Positions 35,142 through 44,204 of a stretch of 64,000 bases of DNA are shown piece by piece. The position numbers were made by a program, and so were the translations under genes. Where the stretch lies: assembly GCA_019358895.1 (NCBI GenBank), contig JAHHIG010000004.1:293009-357008 (forward strand). Direction: 5' to 3'. Under the pieces are notes generated by a model. That model saw only the letters and a list, made by a program, of their open reading frames with translations, was not told where the DNA came from and did no database searches. This DNA is from Tildeniella nuda ZEHNDER 1965/U140. GTDB taxonomy: Bacteria; Cyanobacteriota; Cyanobacteriia; Leptolyngbyales; Leptolyngbyaceae. How positions within the stretch are numbered: the first letter of the stretch is position 1; every line of letters begins with the position of its first letter.

Positions 35142-35597
35142 ATGACGATCGACCTCCAGGCGAATCAAAAGAATCTCTACGATCGCGATTTTGTAGGCTG
35201 GGTCGAGACGACCGTCGAGCAACTGCGCGCTCAGAACTATGCTGATGTGGACTGGGCAAACTTGATTGAAGAAATAGAGGATATGTTCAGGCGGGAGCGC
35301 AAAAGCCTGAAGAGCAATCTTGTGGTGCTCTTGCTACATCTTCTCAAATGGCAGTATCAGCCAGAATACCGGAGTGGCAGTTGGCGCGGCAGCATTCGAG
35401 AGCATCGTAGACGTATCAACGATGATTTGAACGATTCACCAAGTTTGACTCCTTTTTTGCAAGCCGTCTTATCTGGTTGCTATGCAAGCGCTTGTGAACA
35501 GGCAGCGGATGAAACAGGTTTGGCATTACAGACGTTTCCCGTAGATTGTCCCTACAAGTCTGAACAAGTGCTTGATGCTAGTTTCTTGCCAGAGTAA
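35142..35597 (+). CDS. DUF29 family protein
   Basis: This 151-residue protein matches DUF29, a large, multi-copy cyanobacterial family. Blocks are LYDRDFVGWVETTVEQLRAQNYADVDWANLIEEIEDM, then RRERKSLKSNLVVLLLHLLKWQYQPEYRSGSWRGSIREHRRRI and a C-terminal YKSEQVLDASFLPE. It is probably an all-helical soluble protein. A start-proximal AGGAGATGA gives a good Shine-Dalgarno for ATG 35142. Function is unknown. Co-directional with the preceding hypothetical gene. Confidence 0.9.
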   Translation: MTIDLQANQKNLYDRDFVGWVETTVEQLRAQNYADVDWANLIEEIEDMFRRERKSLKSNLVVLLLHLLKWQYQPEYRSGSWRGSIREHRRRINDDLNDSPSLTPFLQAVLSGCYASACEQAADETGLALQTFPVDCPYKSEQVLDASFLPE

Positions 35598-35694
35598 AGA
35601 ACTGAACTATGGTTTGCTAAACGCAACCAGCGATCGCCCTTCGCCAATTATTGCTAGGCTAGAAGTTAGAAACAAATATTAACAAACTGGTTCA

Positions 35695-36417
<723 letters not shown>

Positions 36418-36437
<20 letters not shown>

Positions 36438-37335
36438 CTGCTCCCTCCAGCTCTGGCAGAAAACTTCGGAGTAGCCCAATGACGATCGCAGACTGTTCTA
36501 GATGCGCCAACACACCCGCTTCAGCTAACTGTAAAAACGCTTTAACAGTAGATGGGTTTAAGCTCGCTAACCGTTTACCCAAAGCAGCATTGGTGAATTG
36601 AGCCTCTTCACCCCATAAAATCACCGTTGGAACGTTGAGTTGCAGCATATAGCGAGCAAGGTCAAAGTAGAGATCGCCTCGCAGAAATGCCAGTGCTGCA
36701 TACTGAGCGTTGGGTTGACGGGCAGACTCCAGGTATGCCTCGACCATTTCCTGAGAGACGCGATCGGGCTGGGCAAACAAAAACCGTTCCAAAAAACTGC
36801 GAACGGACACATCAGTGGTTGCGCCCAACGTGTAGATAAGCTGATCGAGCAACGGTGTGTTGATGACCTGTAGCGGTAACCGCCGTCCCGCATCTTGTCC
36901 AAAATCAGCAAAGCCCGACGGGGAGACGAGAAACAGCGCTTTCACTAGAGTGGGTTGTTGAATAGCAAGACGAATGGCGATCGCTCCAGTCAATGATGAG
37001 GCGACGATCGTCACCGGAGCCGTACAGGTTTTTTGCATAAACTCCGTCAGTGTCGTCAGATAATCTGCTACCTGATAGTCCCGCACAGGATGATCTGACT
37101 GCCCCCAACCGAGTAAATCAGGCACCAAGACACGGTGCGAGTCCAAAAACGCGGGATAAACCTTCGACCATTCATAACCAGAAGCACCACCGCCAAAACT
37201 GTGCAAAAACAGCAGTGATGGCGCATTTGATGAGGATATTGTCCACGGTTGCCCAACGGGAGTGTAGTAAACCATCGCGCCCAGCGAGGTTTCCACGACC
37301 TGTTGACCAATACCGGGGGGGTGAAATTGTAGCAT
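36418..37335 (-). CDS. alpha/beta hydrolase
   Basis: This 305-residue alpha/beta hydrolase has oxyanion motif LFLHSFGGGASGYEW, a strand-turn VPDLLGWGQSDHP, and a nucleophile elbow VASSLTGAIA, in which the usual Gly-x-Ser-x-Gly is Ala-Ser-Ser-Leu-Thr-Gly. A late acidic loop (WGEEAQF) and His (GVLAHLEQ) follow. Plant and cyanobacterial relatives are often plastid hydrolases of unknown substrate. The last residues (GMKAEG) and the stop codon are translated CCTTCAG repeat. ATG 37335. Divergent from the HCF173-like gene. Confidence 0.82.
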
Positions 37336-37394
37336 GGCAAACTCGCTAGGATGTATCTAGGGCGTTTTATCAAGGCATATTCCCACATAAGCTG

Positions 37395-38894
37395 ATGAAA
37401 GCAACAAAATCCTCCTGGGACGCTGGCAGATTTTTGCAAACCCTCACGTATTTTGAGGTGATTCCGGTGCTGAACTGGTTTCAGCGTCTGTTTCAAAGTT
37501 CTACAGCACCACAAGCGACAATGACGACAAGCCCTTCAACTGCCAATACTGTACTCGTCGTGGGTGCAACGGGTGGCGTAGGTAAGCGGGTTGTGCAGCA
37601 ACTGCGCGATCGCGGCTATCCTGTCCGTGCCTTAGTCCGAGATTTAGAGCGCGGCAAAACAATGCTGGGGGATGACGTAGGCATCATTGATGCCGACATT
37701 ACCATCCCTGAAACCCTCACGCCTACGGTTGTACAAGACATTCGTGCAGTGATTTGCTGTACAGGACCGCGAGTGCAGCCCAAGGAAGGTGATACGCCCG
37801 ATCGATCCAAATATTACCAGGGCATCAAATTCTACCTGCCAGAAGTCGTGGGTGATACGCCCGAAAGCATTGATTATCAGGGCATCAAAAACCTGCTTCA
37901 CGCGATCGCCACTCCGCTCAAAGCCGCTCAGTCACATGAAAAGATTCTCTTTGACTTCACTAACTCCCCACTCCCTACTCCCCACCCCCCACTCTCCGAC
38001 CTCTGGGGCGCACTCGATGATGTCGTGATGGGTGGTGTCAGCGCCAGCACCATGCAACAAATAGATAACGCAGCCTTGTTTACAGGTAACGTTTCTACTG
38101 ACAACTCCGGTGGGTTTGCCTCTGTTCGCAGCCGTAACCTTGAGCCAGCACTGAATCTATCTGGTTATGGGGGCATTCAGCTACGCGTGAAGGGTGACGG
38201 TCAGCGGTACAAATTTTTGCTGCGGAGTGACGCTAAGTGGGACAGCATCGCCTATTCCCATTCATTCGACACAAAAGCAGGCGAATGGATGGATGTACAG
38301 ATTCCGTTCAACACTTTGATTCCAGCTTTTCGTGCCAAAACGCTGTCCGATGCGGCACCGCTTAATGCGAGTCGTATTTGTTCACTGCAACTGATGCTCA
38401 GCAAGTTTGAATACGACGGCGATCTGAATCCTCATTTTACGCCAGGTTCCTTTGCGCTGGAGCTTCAAACCATCCGCGCTTACGGTAGACCGACTCTGCC
38501 GCAGTTCGTTCTGGTCAGTTCCGCAGGCGTGACCCGCATCGATCGCCCCGGCATTAACCTTGACGAAGAACCGCCAGCCGTGCGCATGAACGACCAACTC
38601 GGTGGCATTCTCACCTGGAAACGACGGGGTGAAGAGGCTGTACGCGAAAGTGGTATTCCTTACACAATCGTTCGTCCCTGTGCCTTAACCGAAGCAGCAG
38701 GCGGCAAGCAACTGACACTGGAGCAGGGCGACAACTTGCGCGGTGCCATCAGCCGCGATGACGTAGCAGCAATCTGCATCCACGCGATCGAACAACCCCA
38801 AGCCTGCAATGTCACCTTTGAAGTTAATGCCACTGCCAGCGATCGCGCCGTCCATTGGACAACGCTCTTTGATAGTCTGGCTCCTGACTCCTGA
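37395..38894 (+). CDS. HCF173-like SDR/CIA30 protein
   Basis: This 499-residue protein is an NAD(P)-binding atypical SDR (VLVVGATGGVGKRVV, residues 53-67) interrupted by a CIA30 domain (~190-365: LWGALDDVVMGGVSASTM, GFASVRSRNLEPALNLSGYGGIQLRVKGDGQRYKF). The SDR C-terminal half resumes after it (VLVSSAGVTRIDRPG, YTIVRPCALTE). Arabidopsis HCF173, needed for psbA mRNA translation in PSII assembly, has this arrangement. An RNA-binding or PSII-assembly role here is inferred. A Pro-rich insert (SPLPTPHPPLS, ~193-203) is encoded by CTCCCCA heptamers. Converges on psbY. Confidence 0.85.
   Translation: MKATKSSWDAGRFLQTLTYFEVIPVLNWFQRLFQSSTAPQATMTTSPSTANTVLVVGATGGVGKRVVQQLRDRGYPVRALVRDLERGKTMLGDDVGIIDADITIPETLTPTVVQDIRAVICCTGPRVQPKEGDTPDRSKYYQGIKFYLPEVVGDTPESIDYQGIKNLLHAIATPLKAAQSHEKILFDFTNSPLPTPHPPLSDLWGALDDVVMGGVSASTMQQIDNAALFTGNVSTDNSGGFASVRSRNLEPALNLSGYGGIQLRVKGDGQRYKFLLRSDAKWDSIAYSHSFDTKAGEWMDVQIPFNTLIPAFRAKTLSDAAPLNASRICSLQLMLSKFEYDGDLNPHFTPGSFALELQTIRAYGRPTLPQFVLVSSAGVTRIDRPGINLDEEPPAVRMNDQLGGILTWKRRGEEAVRESGIPYTIVRPCALTEAAGGKQLTLEQGDNLRGAISRDDVAAICIHAIEQPQACNVTFEVNATASDRAVHWTTLFDSLAPDS
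37969..38004 (+). repeat. in-frame CTCCCCA heptamer insert within a CDS
   Basis: About five units related to CTCCCCA/CTCCCTA lie inside the HCF173-like gene and encode a Pro-rich loop between FDFTN and DLWGALDD of the CIA30 domain. The same type of STRR is otherwise intergenic. Confidence 0.75.
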
Positions 38895-38907
38895 TTTCTT
38901 CCCTAAA

Positions 38908-38946
38908 CGAAAGCGATCGTCTTTGATTAAAAAACGATCGCTTTCG
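38908..38946. terminator. bidirectional terminator between HCF173-like gene and psbY
   Basis: CGAAAGCGATCGT (38908-38920) and ACGATCGCTTTCG (38934-38946) form a perfect 13-bp stem with a 13-nt loop. It lies 14 bp past the HCF173-like stop and 22 bp past the psbY stop. T-tracts are weak, so strong intrinsic termination is not certain. The stem contains a HIP1-like core. Confidence 0.6.
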
Positions 38947-38967
38947 TATAAACCTTACAGCTTGAGA

Positions 38968-39087
38968 CTACTTGGAATTGAAGCCCTGAAACTGCTTGAG
39001 CGCAGCTTGACCGATATTGAACACCGCCCAGCCAGCAGCAGCAGCAAGGGGAAGTAGCACAACCACTATGCGAAGATCAAAGTCCAT
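38968..39087 (-). CDS. psbY: photosystem II protein PsbY
   Basis: This 39-residue gene is easily missed because of its size. The translation MDFDLRIVVVLLPLAAAAGW is followed by AVFNIGQAALKQFQGFNSK. It has one membrane helix (residues ~6-24) and the cyanobacterial PsbY pattern (MDWRV-type start, P-x-A-AAGWA-x-FNIG-x-AA-x-Q). PsbY is a low-mass peripheral helix of photosystem II near cytochrome b559. The ATG at 39087 is preceded by GAGAGGCTCC, a plausible ribosome site. It converges with the HCF173-like gene, and both share one stem-loop. Confidence 0.88.
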   Translation of the reverse strand: MDFDLRIVVVLLPLAAAAGWAVFNIGQAALKQFQGFNSK

Positions 39088-39186
39088 ATCTGGAGCCTCT
39101 CAATTTAAAGATTCTTGAATGATTCTCATATTCTATTTTTACCTAAAGAGCCAAGTTTTCCTAGTCTTTCGGCATAAGACTTTTTC

Positions 39187-39732
39187 TCAGGGTTTCGGTG
39201 TAAAGCCCAGATCGGTTCCTTTGTTGGCATGAACCAGCGCTAAACGTTCGTAGCGTTTGGCATGGTCAATGAGTGCCTCGGCTTCGGCTTCAGACAACTG
39301 CCGTGTGATTTTGCCAGGAATGCCAACCACCAGCGATCGGGCTGGCACATCTTTCGTCACCACCGCTCCTGCACCCACAATGCTACCCGTGCCAACCCGC
39401 ACACCATCCAGCACGATCGCACCAATCCCGATTAAGCAGCCCCGCTCAACGTAGGCGCTATGGATGACCGCACGATGCCCCACCGTGACGTACGCTTCAA
39501 GCACGGTTGGCTGACCTGGATCGCCATGCAAAATGGCACCATCCTGAATATTTGTGCCTTCGCCAATCACGATTTGTTCCACATCACCACGCACAACGGC
39601 TCCATACCAGATGCTGGCTCCAGCGGCGATCGTCACTCGTCCAATGACCGTTGCGTTGGTTGCAATAAAAGCGGCTTGCGAGCGATCTGGCTCTGCCCAA
39701 AAAGAGGGGTAAGGCTGTAGTTGGTTGGTCAC
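39187..39732 (-). CDS. gamma-carbonic anhydrase-family hexapeptide protein
   Basis: This 181-residue left-handed beta-helix protein has hexapeptide repeats from residue ~25 to 150. Zinc-ligand histidines His69 (AILHGDPG), His86 and His91 (TVGHRAVIHSAYV) match the gamma-CA spacing. It resembles YrdA/CaiE-type stand-alone proteins rather than carboxysomal CcmM (no RuBisCO-like repeats). Activity may be carbonic anhydrase or none. No signal peptide; ATG 39732. Followed on the same strand by psbY after ~100 bp. Confidence 0.88.
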   Translation of the reverse strand: MTNQLQPYPSFWAEPDRSQAAFIATNATVIGRVTIAAGASIWYGAVVRGDVEQIVIGEGTNIQDGAILHGDPGQPTVLEAYVTVGHRAVIHSAYVERGCLIGIGAIVLDGVRVGTGSIVGAGAVVTKDVPARSLVVGIPGKITRQLSEAEAEALIDHAKRYERLALVHANKGTDLGFTPKP

Positions 39733-39846
39733 GGTGAGCGATCGCCAGAAAAAGACTCGTGAAATTGTCCATAGGGGAGGTAATTACCTAAAGAGTATAA
39801 TAAAGCCACTGGCAGTGACGCATACCAACAGGCATACCCGCCCTTG

Positions 39847-40356
39847 ATGACTAACCCTGGCTTGCAATACCCAATCTTTGGTCCGGAGATTCAGTGCCCC
39901 CACTGCCGTCAAACCATTCCGGCATTGACGCTCACCGATACGTATCTGTGTCAGCGACATGGTGCGTTTGAGTCAGATCCTAAGACAGGGGAATTAGTAC
40001 ATCTCCAGTCGGGACGGCACTGGAGACGATGGGAAAACGAATGGTATCGCCAACATACCCATCCCGATGGCATTCGGTTTGAGATTCATGAGGCGCTCGA
40101 CAGCCTCTACACGCAGGGCTACCGAGCGACTCGCGTGATCATTGCCCGACGCTATCAAGACCTGGTAAGTACCTACCTGGAGCGCAGCACGTCCTGGCGT
40201 GGGCAGTCAGATTCTCAGCGTCCTCGGTTGTATGGTCTTCCCGTTGAGTTTAGCCCCGATCCCAAAGATGCACCCTGCTGGGACGTAATCAACTTTGATC
40301 TCGACAAAGAGCCTGGTGCACCCGTCCAATACCCGTATTTCCGGTTGTTTGAATGA
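39847..40356 (+). CDS. TIGR02652-family conserved protein
   Basis: This 169-residue cyanobacterial protein begins with a zinc-ribbon-like segment (IQCPHCRQTIPALTLTDTYLCQRHGAFE: Cys-x2-Cys and Cys-x2-His). It continues with HLQSGRHWRRWENEWYRQHTHPDGIRFEIHEALDSLYTQGYRATRVIIARRYQDLV, matching TIGR02652 as I remember it. Function is unknown; metal binding is likely from the Cys/His. ATG 39847 is preferred over TTG 39844. Divergent from the gamma-CA gene; a palindrome doublet follows its stop codon. Confidence 0.8.
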   Translation: MTNPGLQYPIFGPEIQCPHCRQTIPALTLTDTYLCQRHGAFESDPKTGELVHLQSGRHWRRWENEWYRQHTHPDGIRFEIHEALDSLYTQGYRATRVIIARRYQDLVSTYLERSTSWRGQSDSQRPRLYGLPVEFSPDPKDAPCWDVINFDLDKEPGAPVQYPYFRLFE

Positions 40357-40367
40357 AGGTGAGATAC

Positions 40368-40430
40368 AGAAACCGGGTTTCTAATGTATGAGGAATGGTA
40401 ACCACTCGCTCGTCAAGAAACCCGGTTTCT
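40368..40430. repeat. palindrome doublet AGAAACC(C/G)GGTTTCT (copy 2)
   Basis: Palindromes at 40368-40382 and 40416-40430 repeat the 10835-10897 architecture with the same 33-bp internal spacer. It sits between convergent genes. A half-site with GGAACCGGG then T8 lies at 29779-29796. Confidence 0.85.
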
Positions 40431-40431
40431 T

Positions 40432-41244
40432 TCATCGCTTCCATGCCTGCGGTTGCTGAAAGCGGTGGATGTCTTTGATCGTTTGCACCCAGCCGTTAGC
40501 CAGTGAGGCGAGAATGCGATCGCCCTTCTCCTTTGTTGCCGTTGTGGGATCGCCCAAAACCCCACTTTTGCTGAGATCTCGCGTCATCCAGGCAAACGGC
40601 AAGTTCCCTTCCATACTCAGCAGGCTATCGTTCGGCAAGCCTTGAGGGTATGACGCTACAGCTCGATCCATCTTCACCTGATCCGGCAAGATCGATAGCA
40701 GCAGACTGGTTTCAGCATCACCTGCGTGGATGCCTAACGCCTGTTCCTTCTCCGTTAACAGATCATCTGCAATATTCGGTACACGCCAAACAAACAGCGG
40801 CAAGACAATGAAATCGTCGTAGCGTTGGTGCAAATCTCTAGCCACAATCTCAATGATTTGAGGCTGTCCACCGTGAGCGTTCACAAACGCCAATTTGCGA
40901 AAGCCCGATCGATAAAGGCTATCGCCCACTTCCATCAGCGTTGCGATTAAGGTCTGAGCGCTCAACGTCACAGTGCCAGGAAAATGCCAGTGTTCATTCG
41001 ACTTGCCATAGTACAGTGATGGCAGCGCATAAGCGGGAACACTAGTCGGTAGTTGTCGCAACGCTTTGCCCAGCACCGCCTGACCGATCGCCGCATCAAC
41101 TGCCAGTGGCAAATGGGGTCCATGCTGCTCGATCGCCCCCACAGGCTGAATGATGACCACATTGTCCTTACCTGGCATTGCCTGAATGTCTGTCCATGTC
41201 AGGTACGCAAAGAAGCGATCGGGCGGAATAAAGCCGTGCAGCAT
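40432..41244 (-). CDS. creatininase-family amidohydrolase (paralogue 1)
   Basis: This protein is 270 residues from ATG 41244. The metal-binding residues of the creatininase/MftE-like fold are present: Glu and His in VGAIEQHGPHLPLAVDAAIG with its Asp, VNAHGGQPQII, and the Glu in HAGDAETSLLL. Family members hydrolyse cyclic amides or peptides (creatinine, FAPy, mycofactocin peptide); the substrate here is unknown. The frame extends upstream to 41325, but that part is STRR-like leader. A second family member lies 4 kb away, at 45210. Confidence 0.86.
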   Translation of the reverse strand: MLHGFIPPDRFFAYLTWTDIQAMPGKDNVVIIQPVGAIEQHGPHLPLAVDAAIGQAVLGKALRQLPTSVPAYALPSLYYGKSNEHWHFPGTVTLSAQTLIATLMEVGDSLYRSGFRKLAFVNAHGGQPQIIEIVARDLHQRYDDFIVLPLFVWRVPNIADDLLTEKEQALGIHAGDAETSLLLSILPDQVKMDRAVASYPQGLPNDSLLSMEGNLPFAWMTRDLSKSGVLGDPTTATKEKGDRILASLANGWVQTIKDIHRFQQPQAWKR

Positions 41245-41344
41245 AGTGGGGAAGGATAAATTATCAAGGATAAAAGATGAAGATGTCGAGGAAAGCGTTT
41301 TGAGCTTTGAGTAAATTTTGACCACTGACCACTGGCTACATTAT

Positions 41345-41390
41345 TTATCCTTCAGCCTTCAGCCTTTATCCTTCAGCCTTTATCCTTTCA
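41345..41390. repeat. STRR cluster (CCTTCAG/CCTTTAT) abutting a start codon
   Basis: About six heptamers end only a few bases before the ATG at 41397, occupying the place of the Shine-Dalgarno of the RNase-III-like gene. Confidence 0.85.
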
Positions 41391-41396
41391 ACCAAC

Positions 41397-41852
41397 ATGT
41401 CTACCGCGCTTGAAGAACAACTCGGCTATTTCTTTTTCGATAAACGCATTCTGGCACGATCGCTGACCCGCAAAGCGTATGCCCTGGAGCAACGCCAAAA
41501 AAATCAGGAGTGTGACGATCAAGAAATTTACCGCACGTTGGGTGATGCGGTTTTGAAAACTGTGCTGACGGAGTTGCTCATTCGCGCTGGCTCGTCAACT
41601 CGACAAGACATCACCGTGAGAAAAATTGAGCTGGAGCGCGAAGAAAATCTGGCAAGAATCAGTTTGGCACTAGGCATTGGCTATGTGCTGAAACTGGGCA
41701 TTGGCGAAAAACAGCAGCGTGCTTACGAGCAACCCTACGTACTGGCTGAGAGTCTGGAAGCGGTAATCGGTGGTATCTACTTTGACGGTGGGTTCAGCGC
41801 TGCTAGAGAAACGATTCGGCGGTTGTTCAAGGATGTTTTTCCGATCGAGTAG
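41397..41852 (+). CDS. RNase III-fold protein without dsRBD, altered active site
   Basis: This 151-residue protein has only an RNase III catalytic fold. The signature EIYRTLGDAVLK aligns with ERLEFLGDSIL: Glu43 and Asp50 are kept, while the middle Glu (E41 in E. coli) is Arg46. The second motif YVLAESLEAVIGGIYFDGG gives Glu119/Glu122 in place of Asp114/Glu117. There is no double-stranded RNA-binding domain, as in Mini-III (MrnC), but the motif differs from Mini-III's YIGDAVYE. It may be weakly active or structural. STRRs sit directly upstream of ATG 41397, leaving no clear Shine-Dalgarno. Confidence 0.78.
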   Translation: MSTALEEQLGYFFFDKRILARSLTRKAYALEQRQKNQECDDQEIYRTLGDAVLKTVLTELLIRAGSSTRQDITVRKIELEREENLARISLALGIGYVLKLGIGEKQQRAYEQPYVLAESLEAVIGGIYFDGGFSAARETIRRLFKDVFPIE

Positions 41853-41884
41853 CGCGCTCTGCTAACTGAACATCACATCAGCGA

Positions 41885-43255
41885 TTACCGCACTGAGAAC
41901 GCCTCGCTAAAGCGGCGAGTGATGGGTTCAATCAAGAAGTCCAGAACTGATTTCTTGCGCGTGACAAGTTCAGCCGTGGCTTGCATACCAGGCGTGAAAC
42001 TGACCGCCTGTCCCCGAACCTCGACAGCGCGTTTAGCCAACCGAATCCTCGTTGGAAAGACAAGACCTACATCTTTTTCGACGATCGCGTTAGGGCTGAC
42101 TCCGATGACTTCCCCCTCCACAATGCCAAACTCTTGGTAAGAAAAGGTTGCCAGTTTGACTTTGGCTCTCATGCCTTCGTGGATAAAGCCGATATCCCGG
42201 TTGAGAATCTTGACCTCTAGCACCAGGTCTTCATCTTTTGGCACAATGGATAACAGCTCTTCGCCAGACTGCACGGGACCTCTCGTGGCTTTAACGTTAT
42301 AAACGGTGCCATCAAAGGGTGCGGTGATGGTTTCACGATCCTGCTGCTTTTTCGCCTGTGCTAACTGCCCATCAACCGATGCTTGCTCTTCCTGACGTTT
42401 GGTGAACTGAGTGAGGATTTCGCTTTGCCGCTGCGAATCGAGACTGCTGGCTGTGTTTTGAGCCGAGGCATAGGCTTCGGCAGCCTGACGGATTCTTTCC
42501 TGCTGAGCATCAATTTCTTTCTCCAGTGAGATCACCTTATCTCTGGCTTGAGTGACTTCATCCTGCGCTCGAATGTAGTCAAGCTGGGGAACGGCACCGC
42601 TACCCTTAAGCGATGACAACGCCTGTTCACGTGTTTGGGCGTTCTTAAGACCTTCCCTGGCGTTGATTAAGTTTGCTTGCAAGCGAGATAGAGTTGCGAC
42701 TGCCTCATCACGAGTTGCCCGTTGACGCTGTGCTTCATTGATGGCAGCGGCTTTCTTTTGATCAAATTCACTAAGACGGGCTTTTAGCAGTTGATCCTGC
42801 ACTTGAGTGCCAGCCTTAGCGCTACCCGTTCGTTCTGCTTGCAGGCGGGCAATATCTTCACGAATCAATTTGGAGGATTGGGTTAAGCGATCGACTTCAG
42901 TCTGGGGTAAGCCAGCATCCATTGCCACCAGCGTTTGCCCTTTGCGAATCTGGTCGCCTTCTTTGACGTTGATTTGCTGGATGTTGCCAACTGAACCAGC
43001 GCGGATGGGGCGAACTTCGGTGAACGGAATCGTTTGCCCTTGAGCGATCGCAACTTCATCGATTCTGCTGAAGTGTGCCCACGCGATCGTGCCAAACACA
43101 AGCGCACTAATGCCGCCTGCCAGCAACCGCGTGTAGAGCGGGGGCAATTCCTGGACAGCTTTGCCCAATTCATAGGAGAGAGACTCCTTGGGGTCAGCTA
43201 GCTGTTGTCTGATCTGTCTGGACTGTGCAGGCGTAGAGGAGATAGAGACTTTCAT
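41885..43255 (-). CDS. HlyD-family membrane fusion protein
   Basis: This 456-residue periplasmic adaptor has one membrane helix (~43-61), a biotinyl-lipoyl-like half-motif (RPIRAGSVGNIQQINVKEGDQIRKGQTLVAMD) and a long coiled-coil hairpin (~110-310). The second lipoyl half and beta-barrel follow (ITAPFDGTVYNVKATRGPVQSGEELLSIVPKDEDLVLEV). It should link an inner-membrane type I secretion ABC exporter to a TolC-type channel. No ABC exporter or outer-membrane gene adjoins, so its partner must be elsewhere. ATG 43255. Confidence 0.88.
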   Translation of the reverse strand: MKVSISSTPAQSRQIRQQLADPKESLSYELGKAVQELPPLYTRLLAGGISALVFGTIAWAHFSRIDEVAIAQGQTIPFTEVRPIRAGSVGNIQQINVKEGDQIRKGQTLVAMDAGLPQTEVDRLTQSSKLIREDIARLQAERTGSAKAGTQVQDQLLKARLSEFDQKKAAAINEAQRQRATRDEAVATLSRLQANLINAREGLKNAQTREQALSSLKGSGAVPQLDYIRAQDEVTQARDKVISLEKEIDAQQERIRQAAEAYASAQNTASSLDSQRQSEILTQFTKRQEEQASVDGQLAQAKKQQDRETITAPFDGTVYNVKATRGPVQSGEELLSIVPKDEDLVLEVKILNRDIGFIHEGMRAKVKLATFSYQEFGIVEGEVIGVSPNAIVEKDVGLVFPTRIRLAKRAVEVRGQAVSFTPGMQATAELVTRKKSVLDFLIEPITRRFSEAFSVR

Positions 43256-43484
43256 CGACGTTACTGCCTCTGCTAAAAGCGAGCGTGACGGACATTGATA
43301 GCGTAGACGCTTCGTCTAAAGTGCCTGTTTTCCAGGAGCATTTTGACTTAGGTAACAAAAACTTAATGTTTCTTCAGAATTTTCAAGCTGAAGTGCCAAA
43401 CTTTCAAGCTTAATAAAGAGGCACGATCGTCATTAAAGCGACACACTAGAAGCCTGACCATCGTTCATATCTTAATCTATTGCC

Positions 43485-43790
43485 GTGTTCCAACTTCTGC
43501 GACCACTCGTACACGTTATACAACCCTGGTTAGTGCCGTTTTGCTTTCTCTCTGCCTGGGCGATCGTGGGGCTTTTGGGTTGGAGTGTGTGGACAGCAAC
43601 GCGCGATACGATCGGTCGGGGTCGGCAAATGCACCGGATTCCCTGTGCTGGCTGCCAGTTTTTTACGAGCGATTATCATCTCAAATGCACAGTACGTCCC
43701 TCTATAGCCTTAACCGAAGAAGCAATTAGCTGCCCAGACTACGAGCCTCGCACTAACGCTTACTCAGCTAAGGGTCAGACGCTGTCATAA
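43485..43790 (+). CDS. conserved membrane protein with Cys motif
   Basis: This 101-residue protein has one N-terminal membrane helix (~14-37, PWLVPFCFLSAWAIVGLLGWSVW). A conserved-looking Cys segment follows: MHRIPCAGCQFFTSDYHLKCTVRPSIALTEEAISCPDYEP (Cys54, Cys57, Cys68, Cys83). The pattern suggests metal or disulfide chemistry near the membrane. It is a cyanobacterial family without a name I know. GTG 43485 is the only start. The cupin gene follows after 42 bp, perhaps in one transcript. Confidence 0.72.
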   Translation: MFQLLRPLVHVIQPWLVPFCFLSAWAIVGLLGWSVWTATRDTIGRGRQMHRIPCAGCQFFTSDYHLKCTVRPSIALTEEAISCPDYEPRTNAYSAKGQTLS

Positions 43791-43832
43791 TTGCAGACAA
43801 TCAAGGCAGCGAGAGCGAAGGAGCGCAAAGGA

Positions 43833-44204
43833 ATGTTGATTCAAAAGCTGACTGCTTGTACAGAATTTGTGGCTGGCGATGGCACACTGCTACGTGAGTT
43901 ATTACATCCAGAGAAGCAGGCGATCGCTCTACGCTACAGCTTGGCGCACGCGATCGTTCCAGGTGGGCGATCGTCTCTGCCGCATTCACTAAAAACGTCT
44001 GAAGTCTATTACATTCTCAGCGGTACGGGTGAGATGCACATCAACGGCGAAAACCAGGTCGTGGAGCCTGGAGACGCTGTTTATATCCCACCTCATGCGG
44101 AGCAGTTTATCCGCAACAATGGCACGGCACCCTTAGTCTTCATCTGCATTGTTGATCCCGCATGGCGGCAAGCAGACGAAACCATCCATGCTGAGCCACG
44201 TTAA
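43833..44204 (+). CDS. cupin-domain protein
   Basis: This protein is 123 residues from ATG 43833, a single cupin barrel. Motif 1 is LAHAIVPGGRSSLPHSLKTSEVYYILSGTGEMHING (His and Glu ligands) and motif 2 VEPGDAVYIPPHAEQFIRNNG (His). Metal-binding is likely; the reaction is unknown. An upstream frame (43791) is open but adds a poor Lys/Ala-rich leader. The 3' end overlaps the convergent DUF6679-like gene by 4 bp. Confidence 0.83.
   Translation: MLIQKLTACTEFVAGDGTLLRELLHPEKQAIALRYSLAHAIVPGGRSSLPHSLKTSEVYYILSGTGEMHINGENQVVEPGDAVYIPPHAEQFIRNNGTAPLVFICIVDPAWRQADETIHAEPR

Noticed and set aside
38809..39057. Plus-strand 82-codon frame over psbY
   Set aside because: It is the antisense shadow of psbY and the 3' end of the HCF173-like gene.
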